Shown here one piece after another: positions 34,173 through 42,474 of a stretch of 64,000 nucleotides of DNA (within the stretch, counting starts at the first letter, position 1; the number at the start of each line of letters is the position of its first letter). Source of the DNA: Parasutterella muris (GTDB lineage: Bacteria > Pseudomonadota > Gammaproteobacteria > Burkholderiales > Burkholderiaceae_F). Below the pieces are notes generated by a model that was given only the letters and a program-made list of their open reading frames with translations, did not search any database and was not told where the DNA came from. The position numbers were made by a program, and so were the translations under genes. The stretch spans positions 1-64,000 of the forward strand of contig NZ_CALPCV010000003.1 of NCBI RefSeq assembly GCF_943193095.1. Reading direction: 5' to 3'.

Positions 34173-34196
34173 AATACCGCTACGCAAGGAAATAAT

Positions 34197-36998
34197 ATGC
34201 AGAAAAAGAATTTTGATGTGACTGGGATGAGCTGCTCGGCCTGCTCAGCCAGAGTTGAGAAGGCGGTCTCTTCCATACCCGGGGTTGACAATGTGAATGT
34301 CAATCTCCTGAAAAACAGTATGACCGTCGAGTTTGACGACGCAAAGACAAATGTCGGGGAGATCGTCAAAGCGGTAACGGACGCCGGCTATGGCGCGTCG
34401 GAAAGGAGTGAAGATAAAGGAGGTTCGGTTCAAACAGCGGATCCTGCGCTTGAGGCTAAAAAGGCTTCCGAAGAAATGAAGTTTAGGCTTTGGGTATCCT
34501 TGATTTTTGCCGGAATTCTTATGATTTTGGCAATGGGACCAATGCTCGGGATGCCTTTGCCTGAGATTCTCAGCGGAACAAAGAATGCACCGATAAACGC
34601 TCTGACCCAGTTTTTGCTTACGCTTCCGGTCATTTTTGTGAACTTTAAGTATTTCCGAAACGGTTTTAAGTCCCTTTGGCATCGGGCGCCAAATATGGAT
34701 TCTCTGGTGGCGATCGGCTCAGCCGCCTCTGTCTTATTCGGACTGTTTGCCCTTTACATGATGCTTTGGGCACTTGCCCAAGGAAATGAGAAACAGCTTG
34801 CGCATTATGCACATAATCTGTACTTTGACTCAGCCGCAATGATATTGGCACTTATCACATTGGGCAAATATTTTGAGTCGAGAGCAAAGCACAAGACGAC
34901 GGATGCGATCTCCAAATTGATGGCCTTGGTTCCGGAAAATGCGTTGGTCGAAAGAGACGGTAAGCAGGAAGTTGTGCCTTTGGAGCAAATCGCTGTAGGA
35001 GATTTGGTTCTTTTAAAAACCGGTTCAAGGGTTCCGGTTGACGGTGTTGTAGAGGACGGAAGCGGGACAGTAGATGAATCTTCCCTGACGGGAGAGAGTG
35101 TTCCGGTAGAAAAAACGGTTGGTTCTCAAATGTCGGCTTCTACGCTTCTGACGAGCGGTTATATCAAAATGAAGGCCACTCGAGTAGGCGGAGATACTGC
35201 TCTGGCTCAGATCATTAAACTTGTTGATGAAGCAACATCAACAAAACCGCCGGTTGCAAGACTCGCTGATAAAATCAGCGGCATCTTTGTTCCAACGGTG
35301 ATCTCGATCGCAATTGCAGCTTCCCTGGTTTGGCTGATGCTTGGATATTCGTGGGAATTCGCGCTGATGATCGGCGTTTCAGTTCTTGTGATCTCTTGTC
35401 CATGCGCATTGGGTTTGGCGACTCCGACAGCAATCATGGTTGGAAGCGGTCGAGGCGCACAGAACGGAATCCTTTTCCGCTCGGCAGAAGCTATTGAAAC
35501 AACCGAAAAAGTCAATGTTATTGTGCTTGACAAGACAGGAACGGTCACCAGCGGAAAACCTGCACTAACAGATGTTGTCAGTTTCAGTCTTCCCCCCAAG
35601 GAACTCTTGAGTCTCGTCGCCTCTGTGGAAAATAAGTCGGAGCATCCGCTTGCGGCAGCTGTCGTTGATGGAGCAAAGTCCTTAGAAGTGCCGCTTCGGG
35701 AGGCTTCAAACTTCACGCAAAATCTGGGTAATGTGTCTGCTCAGGTAATTGGGAAAAATGTGAAAATCGGCAATAAGAGCGTTGTTGTCGGTGAGTTGCC
35801 TGAACAAGTTCGTGAATTAGCGGATCAATTAGCGGATCAAGGTAAAACTCCGCTTTATGTTCTGCTGGACGGAAAACTTTCCGGTTTGATCGCGGCTGCT
35901 GATCCTGTGCGAGCTGACAGCAAAGACGCAGTTCAAGCGATGCTCAAGCAGGACAAAGAAGTTTGGATGCTGACAGGGGACAATATTAAGACAGCGCAAG
36001 CTGTGGCCGCACAAGTCGGTATCAAAAATATTCGTGCAGAAGTTAAACCCGCAGAAAAAGAGGCTCTTGTCCGTGAACTTCAGGAAGCCGGAAAGAAGGT
36101 CATGATGGTTGGGGACGGAATTAACGATGCGCCGTCTCTTGCAAGAGCGGATGTTGGAGCGGCAATCGGCGCCGGTACAGATGTAGCGATTGAAGCGGCT
36201 GATATCGTGATCATGAAGAGCCGCCTTTCTGATGTTGTCAATGCCGGAGCGCTCTCACACTCCTGTATGAACAACATTCGTGAAAATCTATTCTGGGCAT
36301 TTATTTACAACATCATCGGCATTCCGGTTGCCGCAGGTGTCTTTTATACAGTTTTTGAATGGGTGCTTAACCCGATGATTGCAGCAGCCGCCATGAGCAT
36401 GAGCTCGGTGAGTGTGGTTTCTAATGCACTGAGACTGCGTCGCTGGCGTCCTGTACTTTCGGGAGCAATGGATAATGAAAATCAGAGAATGGAACCTAAA
36501 CTTATGAACTTAGCCATCGAGAAAACCGCTGCAGAAACGCCTAAGTATGAATACAAGATTTATATCTCCGGCATGATGTGCCAGCATTGTGTAAAAGCAG
36601 TAACCGGCATGATTACCGGATTGCCCGGAGTTATCGACTGCAAAGTCGATTTAGAGAAGGGGACTGCAGATGTACAAAGCTCAGCCCCGATCGACGAGGC
36701 AAAATTAAAATCATTGATCGAGGAAGACGGCTACAAATTAGAGTCGATTGAATGTATTTCAACGCCTGGGCAGACAAAGGGTTTTAATTATTTACTTGGG
36801 ATCGAAGGCATAATGTGCTGTCATTGCGTTAAGTCGGTAACTAAGAAACTATCAGGACTTGACGGGGTAGTTCATTGCGAGGTGTCTTTGGAGAATAAAT
36901 CTGCACAGGTTGAATCTTCTAAGCCGATTACGGAATCAGAATTTCAGCAAGCGATAGAGGAGGAAGGCTATGAGCTGACAGAGGCAAGAGAGGCGTAA
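34197..36998 (+). CDS. copA: Copper-exporting P1B-type ATPase with one N-terminal and two C-terminal HMA domains
   Basis: 933 residues, longer than usual. Order: HMA domain 1 with CSAC (13-16); about six membrane helices before the CPC motif (401-403); phosphorylation site DKTGT (Asp445); hinge GDGINDAPS; two last helices. After these come HMA domains 2 and 3, with CQHC (795-798) and CCHC (874-877), both of the M-x-C-x-H-C type. CPC plus MSxxS-type last-helix residues (AAMSMSSVSVVSNALRLRRW) indicate Cu(I). It exports Cu(I) across the inner membrane using ATP. The C-terminal HMA pair has a Cys-x-His-Cys motif distinct from the N-terminal CxxC and may be regulatory. A divergent HxlR gene replaces the usual CueR/CsoR. 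Confidence 0.93.
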   Translation: MQKKNFDVTGMSCSACSARVEKAVSSIPGVDNVNVNLLKNSMTVEFDDAKTNVGEIVKAVTDAGYGASERSEDKGGSVQTADPALEAKKASEEMKFRLWVSLIFAGILMILAMGPMLGMPLPEILSGTKNAPINALTQFLLTLPVIFVNFKYFRNGFKSLWHRAPNMDSLVAIGSAASVLFGLFALYMMLWALAQGNEKQLAHYAHNLYFDSAAMILALITLGKYFESRAKHKTTDAISKLMALVPENALVERDGKQEVVPLEQIAVGDLVLLKTGSRVPVDGVVEDGSGTVDESSLTGESVPVEKTVGSQMSASTLLTSGYIKMKATRVGGDTALAQIIKLVDEATSTKPPVARLADKISGIFVPTVISIAIAASLVWLMLGYSWEFALMIGVSVLVISCPCALGLATPTAIMVGSGRGAQNGILFRSAEAIETTEKVNVIVLDKTGTVTSGKPALTDVVSFSLPPKELLSLVASVENKSEHPLAAAVVDGAKSLEVPLREASNFTQNLGNVSAQVIGKNVKIGNKSVVVGELPEQVRELADQLADQGKTPLYVLLDGKLSGLIAAADPVRADSKDAVQAMLKQDKEVWMLTGDNIKTAQAVAAQVGIKNIRAEVKPAEKEALVRELQEAGKKVMMVGDGINDAPSLARADVGAAIGAGTDVAIEAADIVIMKSRLSDVVNAGALSHSCMNNIRENLFWAFIYNIIGIPVAAGVFYTVFEWVLNPMIAAAAMSMSSVSVVSNALRLRRWRPVLSGAMDNENQRMEPKLMNLAIEKTAAETPKYEYKIYISGMMCQHCVKAVTGMITGLPGVIDCKVDLEKGTADVQSSAPIDEAKLKSLIEEDGYKLESIECISTPGQTKGFNYLLGIEGIMCCHCVKSVTKKLSGLDGVVHCEVSLENKSAQVESSKPITESEFQQAIEEEGYELTEAREA

Positions 36999-37085
36999 GT
37001 CATCAAAATGTAGAGTCTCGGAGGGAAAACGGTCATTTCCCATTACTTTTATAATCAGCGGCTTTTGTAGTTTGATGTAGTCCCG

Positions 37086-37847
37086 ATGAAAAAAATATTA
37101 CTGTTTTTCGCTCTTCTTTCCTGCTGTTCTTCTGTAGCTTTTAGCGCGGCTAACAACAAAGGAAATTATTCAATTGACAGCTTTAATAAAGCCAAGAAGC
37201 TGCTCGAACGAAATGTCGTTTACGATCAAAGGACAACGATATATTGCGGAGTAAAGTTCGATGAACATAAAAATACAATACTCCCATCCGGCTTTGAATC
37301 ACCGGTTCATCCTAAGCGGGCAGGAAAAATTGAATGGGAACATGTTGTCCCTGCAGAAAATCTCGGTCAGACGTTTTCGGAGTGGCGCAGCGGACATCCT
37401 GACTGCGTGGACAGCAAAGGGAAATCCTTTAAGGGCCGCAAATGCGCAGAAAAGGTAAACAAAGAGTTCCGTTACATGCAGAGCGATATGTACAACCTTT
37501 ATCCTGCGGTTGGTTCTGTGAACGCGGATAGAGGTAATAAAAACTTTGAAGCAATGGCGAAGTCGGTTCCTTCCAAGTTTGGTGTTTGCGAAATGAAGAT
37601 TGTGGGCAACAAAGCGGAGCCGCCTGCGAGAGCCAAAGGTGCTGTCGCAAGAACTTATAAATATATGGAGTACGCCTACCCTCGATATCAAATGAGTTCG
37701 GCTCAGCGCAGACTGATGGACGCATGGGACAAGCAGTATCCCGTTGAACAGTGGGAATGCACGCGTGCACTCAGAATTGAAAGGCTTCAGAGAAACGAAA
37801 ATCCGTTCGTCAAAGAAGCCTGTGTGAATAAGGGAATGTGGAGATAG
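37086..37847 (+). CDS. endA: Endonuclease I, periplasmic
   Basis: 253 residues with a signal peptide (1-19, ending FSA). The EndA/Vvn beta-beta-alpha metal nuclease core is IEWEHVVPAENLG with the catalytic His, followed by the Mg ligand Asn in DMYNLYPAVGSVNADRGN. Cys residues that form the family's disulfides are present (YCG, DCVDS, KCAE, VCEMK). It is an exported non-specific DNA endonuclease. A strong bidirectional terminator follows. Confidence 0.93.
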   Translation: MKKILLFFALLSCCSSVAFSAANNKGNYSIDSFNKAKKLLERNVVYDQRTTIYCGVKFDEHKNTILPSGFESPVHPKRAGKIEWEHVVPAENLGQTFSEWRSGHPDCVDSKGKSFKGRKCAEKVNKEFRYMQSDMYNLYPAVGSVNADRGNKNFEAMAKSVPSKFGVCEMKIVGNKAEPPARAKGAVARTYKYMEYAYPRYQMSSAQRRLMDAWDKQYPVEQWECTRALRIERLQRNENPFVKEACVNKGMWR

Positions 37848-37882
37848 AAAAAAGAAGCGGTGCCTCGGCACCGCTTCTTCTA
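37846..37882. terminator. Bidirectional terminator between endA and the por operon
   Basis: GAAGCGGTGC (37854-37863) and GCACCGCTTC (37868-37877), with loop CTCG. On the minus strand it is followed by TTTTTTC, and on the plus strand by TTCT. It ends the operon coming from 44592. Confidence 0.8.
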
Positions 37883-37889
37883 TGATGGA

Positions 37890-39512
37890 TTAAATGGACT
37901 CAGTTTCCATGTTGATTGCGCCGCATGGACATTCCTGAGAACATACGCCGCAGCCCTTGCAATAGTCATAATTGAAAATGTAGGGCACGTTGTCGTCTCC
38001 GGTCTTGATGACCGCGTTATCCGGGCAGACACCATAGCAGTTATCGCACTGCAGGCAGTTGCCGCAAGACATGCAGCGACGAGCTTCAAAAAGCGCGTTT
38101 TCTTCAGTCAGACCGTGCTGGACTTCATCAAACGTGCTCTGTCGGCGAACCAAATCAAGCATCGGACGAACAGTCTTCGGGGCGTCCGAGTAGTACCAAG
38201 TATTCAGGTTCTTAAATTCAGCAACCTGTTTCTTCGGATGATCAACAGGTTCTTTGCCGTTCAGGAAGCAGTCAATCGCATAGGCCGCTTTATAGCCGTG
38301 ACCGATAGCAACCGTTACGTTTCTGTCGCCGGGGACCATGTCGCCGCCCGCATAGATACCGGGAACGTTGGTACGCATGAAACGGTCAACCTGAACAACG
38401 CCTTTCTCGATATTAAGATTCGGAATCTTATCAATGAGACTCTGGTCAACGTTCTGACCAAGAGCGAGAACAACAGTATCGGCTTCAACCGTTTCGAATT
38501 CACCTGTCGGCTGCGGATTTCCGTTTTCATCAAGTTTCATCTTTTCAATCTTGATTTCTTTCGGATTCTCAGCTTCGGAAATTGTAGAAAGCCACTTCAC
38601 AGAAACACCTTCCTGAAGGGCTTCTTCAACTTCGAAGTCATGCGCAGGCATCTTGTCGCGTGTTCTGCGATAAATGATGAGCGGCTCTGCGCCAAGACGT
38701 TTTGCGGAGCGAGCAACGTCAATTGCCGTATTGCCGCCGCCGTAAACGACAACTCTGCGTCCAAGCAGCGGTTCTTCTTCGCCTTCCATGGAACGAAGAA
38801 CAGAGACGGCATCCATCATGTGTTTCGCGTCACCGCCCGGAATGTAGGCATTCTTGGCCATACCGGCGCCGACACCGAGGAATACAGCGTCATAACCGAA
38901 TTTTTCTTCCTCAATGCTCTTGACGGTGTAGTTGAGTTCAATCTTGACACCCAGTTCCGCGATTCGAGCGATTTCCTGATCGAGCACTCGGCGCGGCAGA
39001 CGATACTTAGGAATACCGTAGCGCATCATGCCGCCAGCCTCAGGACTGCCTTCCTTAACAGTGACTTCATGACCTTTGAGTGCGAGCTGATAAGCCGCGG
39101 AAAGACCGGCAGGGCCGGATCCGACGATCAGAACTTTCTTACCGGTTTTCTTTGCGGGTTTCTCAAACTTATAGCCGTTTTCCAGAGCATTGTCGCCAAG
39201 GAAGCGTTCCACAGAATTGATACCGACGGACTCATCAAGCTGTCCGCGGTTGCAGGCACTTTCGCAGGAGTGATAACAGACACGACCCATGCAGGAAGGA
39301 AAAGGATTGCGTTTGACCAGATGGCGCCACGCTTTTTCATAATTTCCGCTTTCTGCGTAGAAAAGCCAGCCCTGAATATCTTCGCCTGCAGGACACTGTT
39401 TATTGCAGGGCGGCAGTTTGTGGACATAGGTCGGACGAAGTGTTCTCCAGCTGCCGGTTCTGTTTTCCAAAGAGGTTCCGACATCCAGCGTAATAGCAAA
39501 TGGTTTCTTCAT
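37890..39512 (-). CDS. GltD-like NAD(P)-linked flavoprotein fused to a 2[4Fe-4S] ferredoxin domain (2-oxoacid oxidoreductase electron subunit)
   Basis: 540 residues. The N-terminal iron-sulfur region (CNKQCPAGEDIQGW, then CMGRVCYHSCESACNRG) is that of glutamate synthase small subunits. A FAD-binding GxGxxG (VLIVGSGPAGLSAAYQLA) and a second nucleotide-binding motif (VVYGGGNTAIDVARSAKRLG) follow. The last about 60 residues are a ferredoxin domain with CGNCLQCDNCYGVCPDN and CKGCGVCSQECPCGA. No glutamate synthase large subunit is present. Last gene of the por operon, it takes the place of the delta subunit and should pass electrons from the POR to NAD(P). Such a GltD-like subunit is known, from memory, in Azoarcus 2-oxoglutarate:NADP oxidoreductase. 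Confidence 0.82.
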   Translation of the reverse strand: MKKPFAITLDVGTSLENRTGSWRTLRPTYVHKLPPCNKQCPAGEDIQGWLFYAESGNYEKAWRHLVKRNPFPSCMGRVCYHSCESACNRGQLDESVGINSVERFLGDNALENGYKFEKPAKKTGKKVLIVGSGPAGLSAAYQLALKGHEVTVKEGSPEAGGMMRYGIPKYRLPRRVLDQEIARIAELGVKIELNYTVKSIEEEKFGYDAVFLGVGAGMAKNAYIPGGDAKHMMDAVSVLRSMEGEEEPLLGRRVVVYGGGNTAIDVARSAKRLGAEPLIIYRRTRDKMPAHDFEVEEALQEGVSVKWLSTISEAENPKEIKIEKMKLDENGNPQPTGEFETVEADTVVLALGQNVDQSLIDKIPNLNIEKGVVQVDRFMRTNVPGIYAGGDMVPGDRNVTVAIGHGYKAAYAIDCFLNGKEPVDHPKKQVAEFKNLNTWYYSDAPKTVRPMLDLVRRQSTFDEVQHGLTEENALFEARRCMSCGNCLQCDNCYGVCPDNAVIKTGDDNVPYIFNYDYCKGCGVCSQECPCGAINMETESI

Positions 39513-39526
39513 AAATGTAATTCCTC

Positions 39527-40588
39527 TTAGATTCGATCTGCGCGTTCGTCAGCCTGAACAGCAGGCGGAATAATTTCGGGTTCTTCTTCGCCGAGAAGAC
39601 CGAATCTGCGGATGTTTCTCTCTGATATTGCCTGAATTCTTGTGAGGGCTTCGGTGTCGGCTTTAGCGCCGAACAGATGCGCATAGCGTTTCTGAAGCTT
39701 CATGTATTCTTCAACCGGGCGAAGTTGACGAATCTTATGAACGTTTGTGATTTCGCCGTATTCAGCTTCAAATACCGGGAAAAGGCCGGTTTCAGTGGCA
39801 AGACGGGCTAAACGTACCGTGTCGGAGGATTTGGCTCCCCAGCCCAGCGGGCAGGGAACCAGAACGTGCAGATAGCGCGCTCCGTGGAATGTCATCGCCT
39901 TTTCAACTTTTCTTTCCAGATCACGAAGATCAGCGATTGTGGCAGTTGCCACATAAGGAATGCCGTGAGCCATAGCGATCAGAGGAACATCCTTGCCCTG
40001 ACCGAATGCGTTTCCGGGGTGGCTGCCGAGAATCTGAGTCGTGGCTGTGCGAACTGCGGGAGGTGTGGCAGAGGAGCGCTGAACACCGGTGTTCATGTAG
40101 CCTTCGTTGTCATAGCAGATGTACAGAACGTCGTCGTTGCGTTCGAACATACCGGACAGGCAGCCGAATCCGATATCTGTGGTACCGCCGTCACCGCCTT
40201 GAGCGATAACGCGGACCAGCGGTTTGCCTGTCTTTTTGGCTTTAACACGAGCGACAGCGGCCATACCTGTGCCGACGGCCGCAGTATTACCAAAAAGCGA
40301 ATGGAACCAAGGCAGCTGCCAGCTGGTTTCCGGATAAGGAGTAGAGAACACTTCAAGACAGCCGGTAGCGTTGGCGGCGATCAGGCGGCCGTGAGTGGCG
40401 CGCATTGCGGCGTCAACTGCGTAGCGTGCGCCAAGCGCTTCTCCGCAGCCCTGACAGGCGCGATGGCCGGAGTTCAATGAGTTGTAACGTTCGATATTAG
40501 CCTGACCGCTTCGCTGATCAGGATTCAGGAGACGGTTGCCGACAGTGAACGTGCCTGTCTGATAAAACTTAATCTGATGCTCGGACAT
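39527..40588 (-). CDS. porB: Pyruvate (2-oxoacid):acceptor oxidoreductase, beta subunit
   Basis: 353 residues. The TPP/iron-sulfur subunit: Cys ligands in HRACQGCGEALG and NATGCLEVF, the TPP motif QGGDGGTTDIGFGCLS, and YICYDNEGYMNTGVQRSSAT, the form seen in pyruvate synthases. With PorA it oxidatively decarboxylates pyruvate to acetyl-CoA. The other known choice, branched-chain 2-oxoacids, cannot be excluded. Three bases separate it from porA, so they are coupled. Confidence 0.88.
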   Translation of the reverse strand: MSEHQIKFYQTGTFTVGNRLLNPDQRSGQANIERYNSLNSGHRACQGCGEALGARYAVDAAMRATHGRLIAANATGCLEVFSTPYPETSWQLPWFHSLFGNTAAVGTGMAAVARVKAKKTGKPLVRVIAQGGDGGTTDIGFGCLSGMFERNDDVLYICYDNEGYMNTGVQRSSATPPAVRTATTQILGSHPGNAFGQGKDVPLIAMAHGIPYVATATIADLRDLERKVEKAMTFHGARYLHVLVPCPLGWGAKSSDTVRLARLATETGLFPVFEAEYGEITNVHKIRQLRPVEEYMKLQKRYAHLFGAKADTEALTRIQAISERNIRRFGLLGEEEPEIIPPAVQADERADRI

Positions 40589-40591
40589 GAC

Positions 40592-41848
40592 TTATACCTC
40601 TCCTTTATGGTGATCCGCAACTGCTCGAACAATCGCTTCGGCGGTTGGTCCGATGTGACGTTCTTCCTGCTCGTGTCTAAGCTGATCGTTAACAACTTTT
40701 TCTTCAAGATCCAAGAAACTTAGCTCGGGAAGCTCATTTCTAAGTGCGGCATCAAATACTTTGTGCAGGCTTCTCTTGTAGATCGGACGTCCACCGAGAC
40801 CCGCGATAACACCGCAGATGTTAAGTTTGTCCAAACCTCTGGTAGAACGAATGATGTCGTCGGTTACAACGCCGCCGATGCCGACCTGAAGCGCTCGGTC
40901 AATAACAACCGCTGTTTTAACCTTTTCAAGAGCCGCGAAGACTTCCTGCTGCGGGAACGGGCGATAGGCTTTAATACCGAGAAGACCGACTTTCTTGCCG
41001 TCTTCACGCATTTCATCAATAACGTCTTTGATGGTTCCAATAGTGGAGCCAAGCGCGATAACCATGACCTCAGCGTCTTCTGCGCGATAAAGGTCGATGA
41101 GTCCGCCGGTTTTTCTTCCGATGATTTCTTCAAATTCTTTAGAAACACGGTCGATGACCTGCAGAGACTGCAGATGGTGCGCGTGTGCAAGATAGCGAAC
41201 TTCAGTGAACGCTTCGGGTCCAACCATGGCGCCGATTGAAACCGGGTTTTCCGGGTCCAAACTCTGACGCGGATCGTAGGGCGGAAGGAATGCGTCAACC
41301 TGTTCCTGAGTCGGAATGTCCATTCTTTCGAACGCGTGTGTCAGCACGAAGCCGTCCATACAGACCATGACAGGAAGAGAAACTTCTTCAGCGATCTTGA
41401 AAGCCTGAATATGCAGATCCACCGCTTCCTGGTTGTCTTCAGCAAAGAGCTGAATCCATCCGCAGTCACGCTGGCTCAGAGAGTCGGAGTGGTCATTCCA
41501 AATATTGATCGGAGCTCCGATTGCTCGGGATGCGACAGTCATCACAATAGGGAGGCCGAGGCCGGAAGCGTTGTATACGGCCTCAGCCATGTACAGCAGA
41601 CCCTGAGAAGCGGTAGCGGTATAAGCACGGCCGCCTGCGACAGAGCCGCCGATTGCGACACTCATAGCGGCGAATTCACTTTCCACGTTAATGAATTCGC
41701 AGTCTGTAAGTGTGCCTTTTTTGACCATGGCGCCCAGATTTTCAACGATATGTGTCTGGGGAGAAATAGGATAAGCACAGACGACTTCAGGACGGCAAAG
41801 CGCTACTGCTTCAGCTACGCCCAGTGAGCCTTCGATTTGTTTGAGCAT
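40592..41848 (-). CDS. porA: Pyruvate (2-oxoacid):acceptor oxidoreductase, alpha subunit
   Basis: 418 residues. The pyrimidine-binding domain reads VCAYPISPQTHIVENLGAMV and NVESEFAAMSVAIGGSVAGG with the catalytic-site Glu, and then RAYTATASQGLLYMAEAVYN. It is followed by the POR domain II with VIDRALQVGIGG. It binds the thiamine ring and substrate together with PorB in the cytoplasm. It is third in the five-gene operon, 11 bases after porG. Confidence 0.9.
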   Translation of the reverse strand: MLKQIEGSLGVAEAVALCRPEVVCAYPISPQTHIVENLGAMVKKGTLTDCEFINVESEFAAMSVAIGGSVAGGRAYTATASQGLLYMAEAVYNASGLGLPIVMTVASRAIGAPINIWNDHSDSLSQRDCGWIQLFAEDNQEAVDLHIQAFKIAEEVSLPVMVCMDGFVLTHAFERMDIPTQEQVDAFLPPYDPRQSLDPENPVSIGAMVGPEAFTEVRYLAHAHHLQSLQVIDRVSKEFEEIIGRKTGGLIDLYRAEDAEVMVIALGSTIGTIKDVIDEMREDGKKVGLLGIKAYRPFPQQEVFAALEKVKTAVVIDRALQVGIGGVVTDDIIRSTRGLDKLNICGVIAGLGGRPIYKRSLHKVFDAALRNELPELSFLDLEEKVVNDQLRHEQEERHIGPTAEAIVRAVADHHKGEV

Positions 41849-41859
41849 TGAGGCTCTCC

Positions 41860-42432
41860 TTAAAAGTTTTTCTTAGCGTTAAGAACAAAATTGAAAGCGT
41901 CGGATGCGACATCGGCATTGGCCTGAGCAACCTTTCCTTTGTAGCGTGTCATGAACGCCTGCTGAACGCTTTCAAGCTTAAGTTTTCCGGTCAGAGCTGC
42001 AAAGCCCGCAAGCATCGCGGCGCCGGGAAGGGGACGTCCGATTCTTTCCATCGCGAACTTGGTGGCGGGCAGCGTAATGACATGTCCCTTGGGAAGACGA
42101 TTCACAAGGTCGGCCAAACCGAGTTCTTCAGGTGTCTGAGAGCTGTTGAGAAGAACGTAGGCGTTTTCTGTGAGGCCGCTAAAGACGTTGACGCTTTCAA
42201 GCAGCGTACGGTCCTGGATAAGCACCGCATCCGGCTCAGTAATCGGTTCACGAAGACGGATCTGATGGTCGCTGACTCGAGCAAAGGCGACAACTGGAGC
42301 GCCGGTTCGTTCACTTCCGAAACTTGGGAAAGCCTGGGCGTAATGGCCCTCTGTAAAGGCTGCAAGAGAAAGCATTTCCGCACTCGTTACAACACCTTGG
42401 CCTCCTCGGCCGTGTAATCTGATCTGAAACAC
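41860..42432 (-). CDS. porG: Pyruvate (2-oxoacid):acceptor oxidoreductase, gamma subunit
   Basis: 190 residues. The gamma-domain signature FQIRLHGRGGQGVVTSAEML and SFGSERTGAPVVAFARVSD are at the N-terminus, and RPLPGAAMLAGFAAL near the C-terminus. It binds CoA in four-subunit PORs. It lies between the acyl-CoA synthetase gene (42-base gap) and porA. Confidence 0.9.
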   Translation of the reverse strand: MFQIRLHGRGGQGVVTSAEMLSLAAFTEGHYAQAFPSFGSERTGAPVVAFARVSDHQIRLREPITEPDAVLIQDRTLLESVNVFSGLTENAYVLLNSSQTPEELGLADLVNRLPKGHVITLPATKFAMERIGRPLPGAAMLAGFAALTGKLKLESVQQAFMTRYKGKVAQANADVASDAFNFVLNAKKNF

Positions 42433-42474
42433 TTTTTTTCCTTATAACTAAGTTGTAAACAAGAGATCGAGCGA

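Noticed and set aside
37890..39512. Annotation as glutamate synthase small subunit (gltD)
   Set aside because: No gltB is nearby, an extra C-terminal 2[4Fe-4S] domain is present, and it is the last gene of a 2-oxoacid oxidoreductase operon.
37860..39530. Plus-strand open frame of 556 codons
   Set aside because: It lies opposite the GltD-like gene, which has full iron-sulfur and nucleotide-binding motifs. The plus-strand translation has no family features and low-quality composition.
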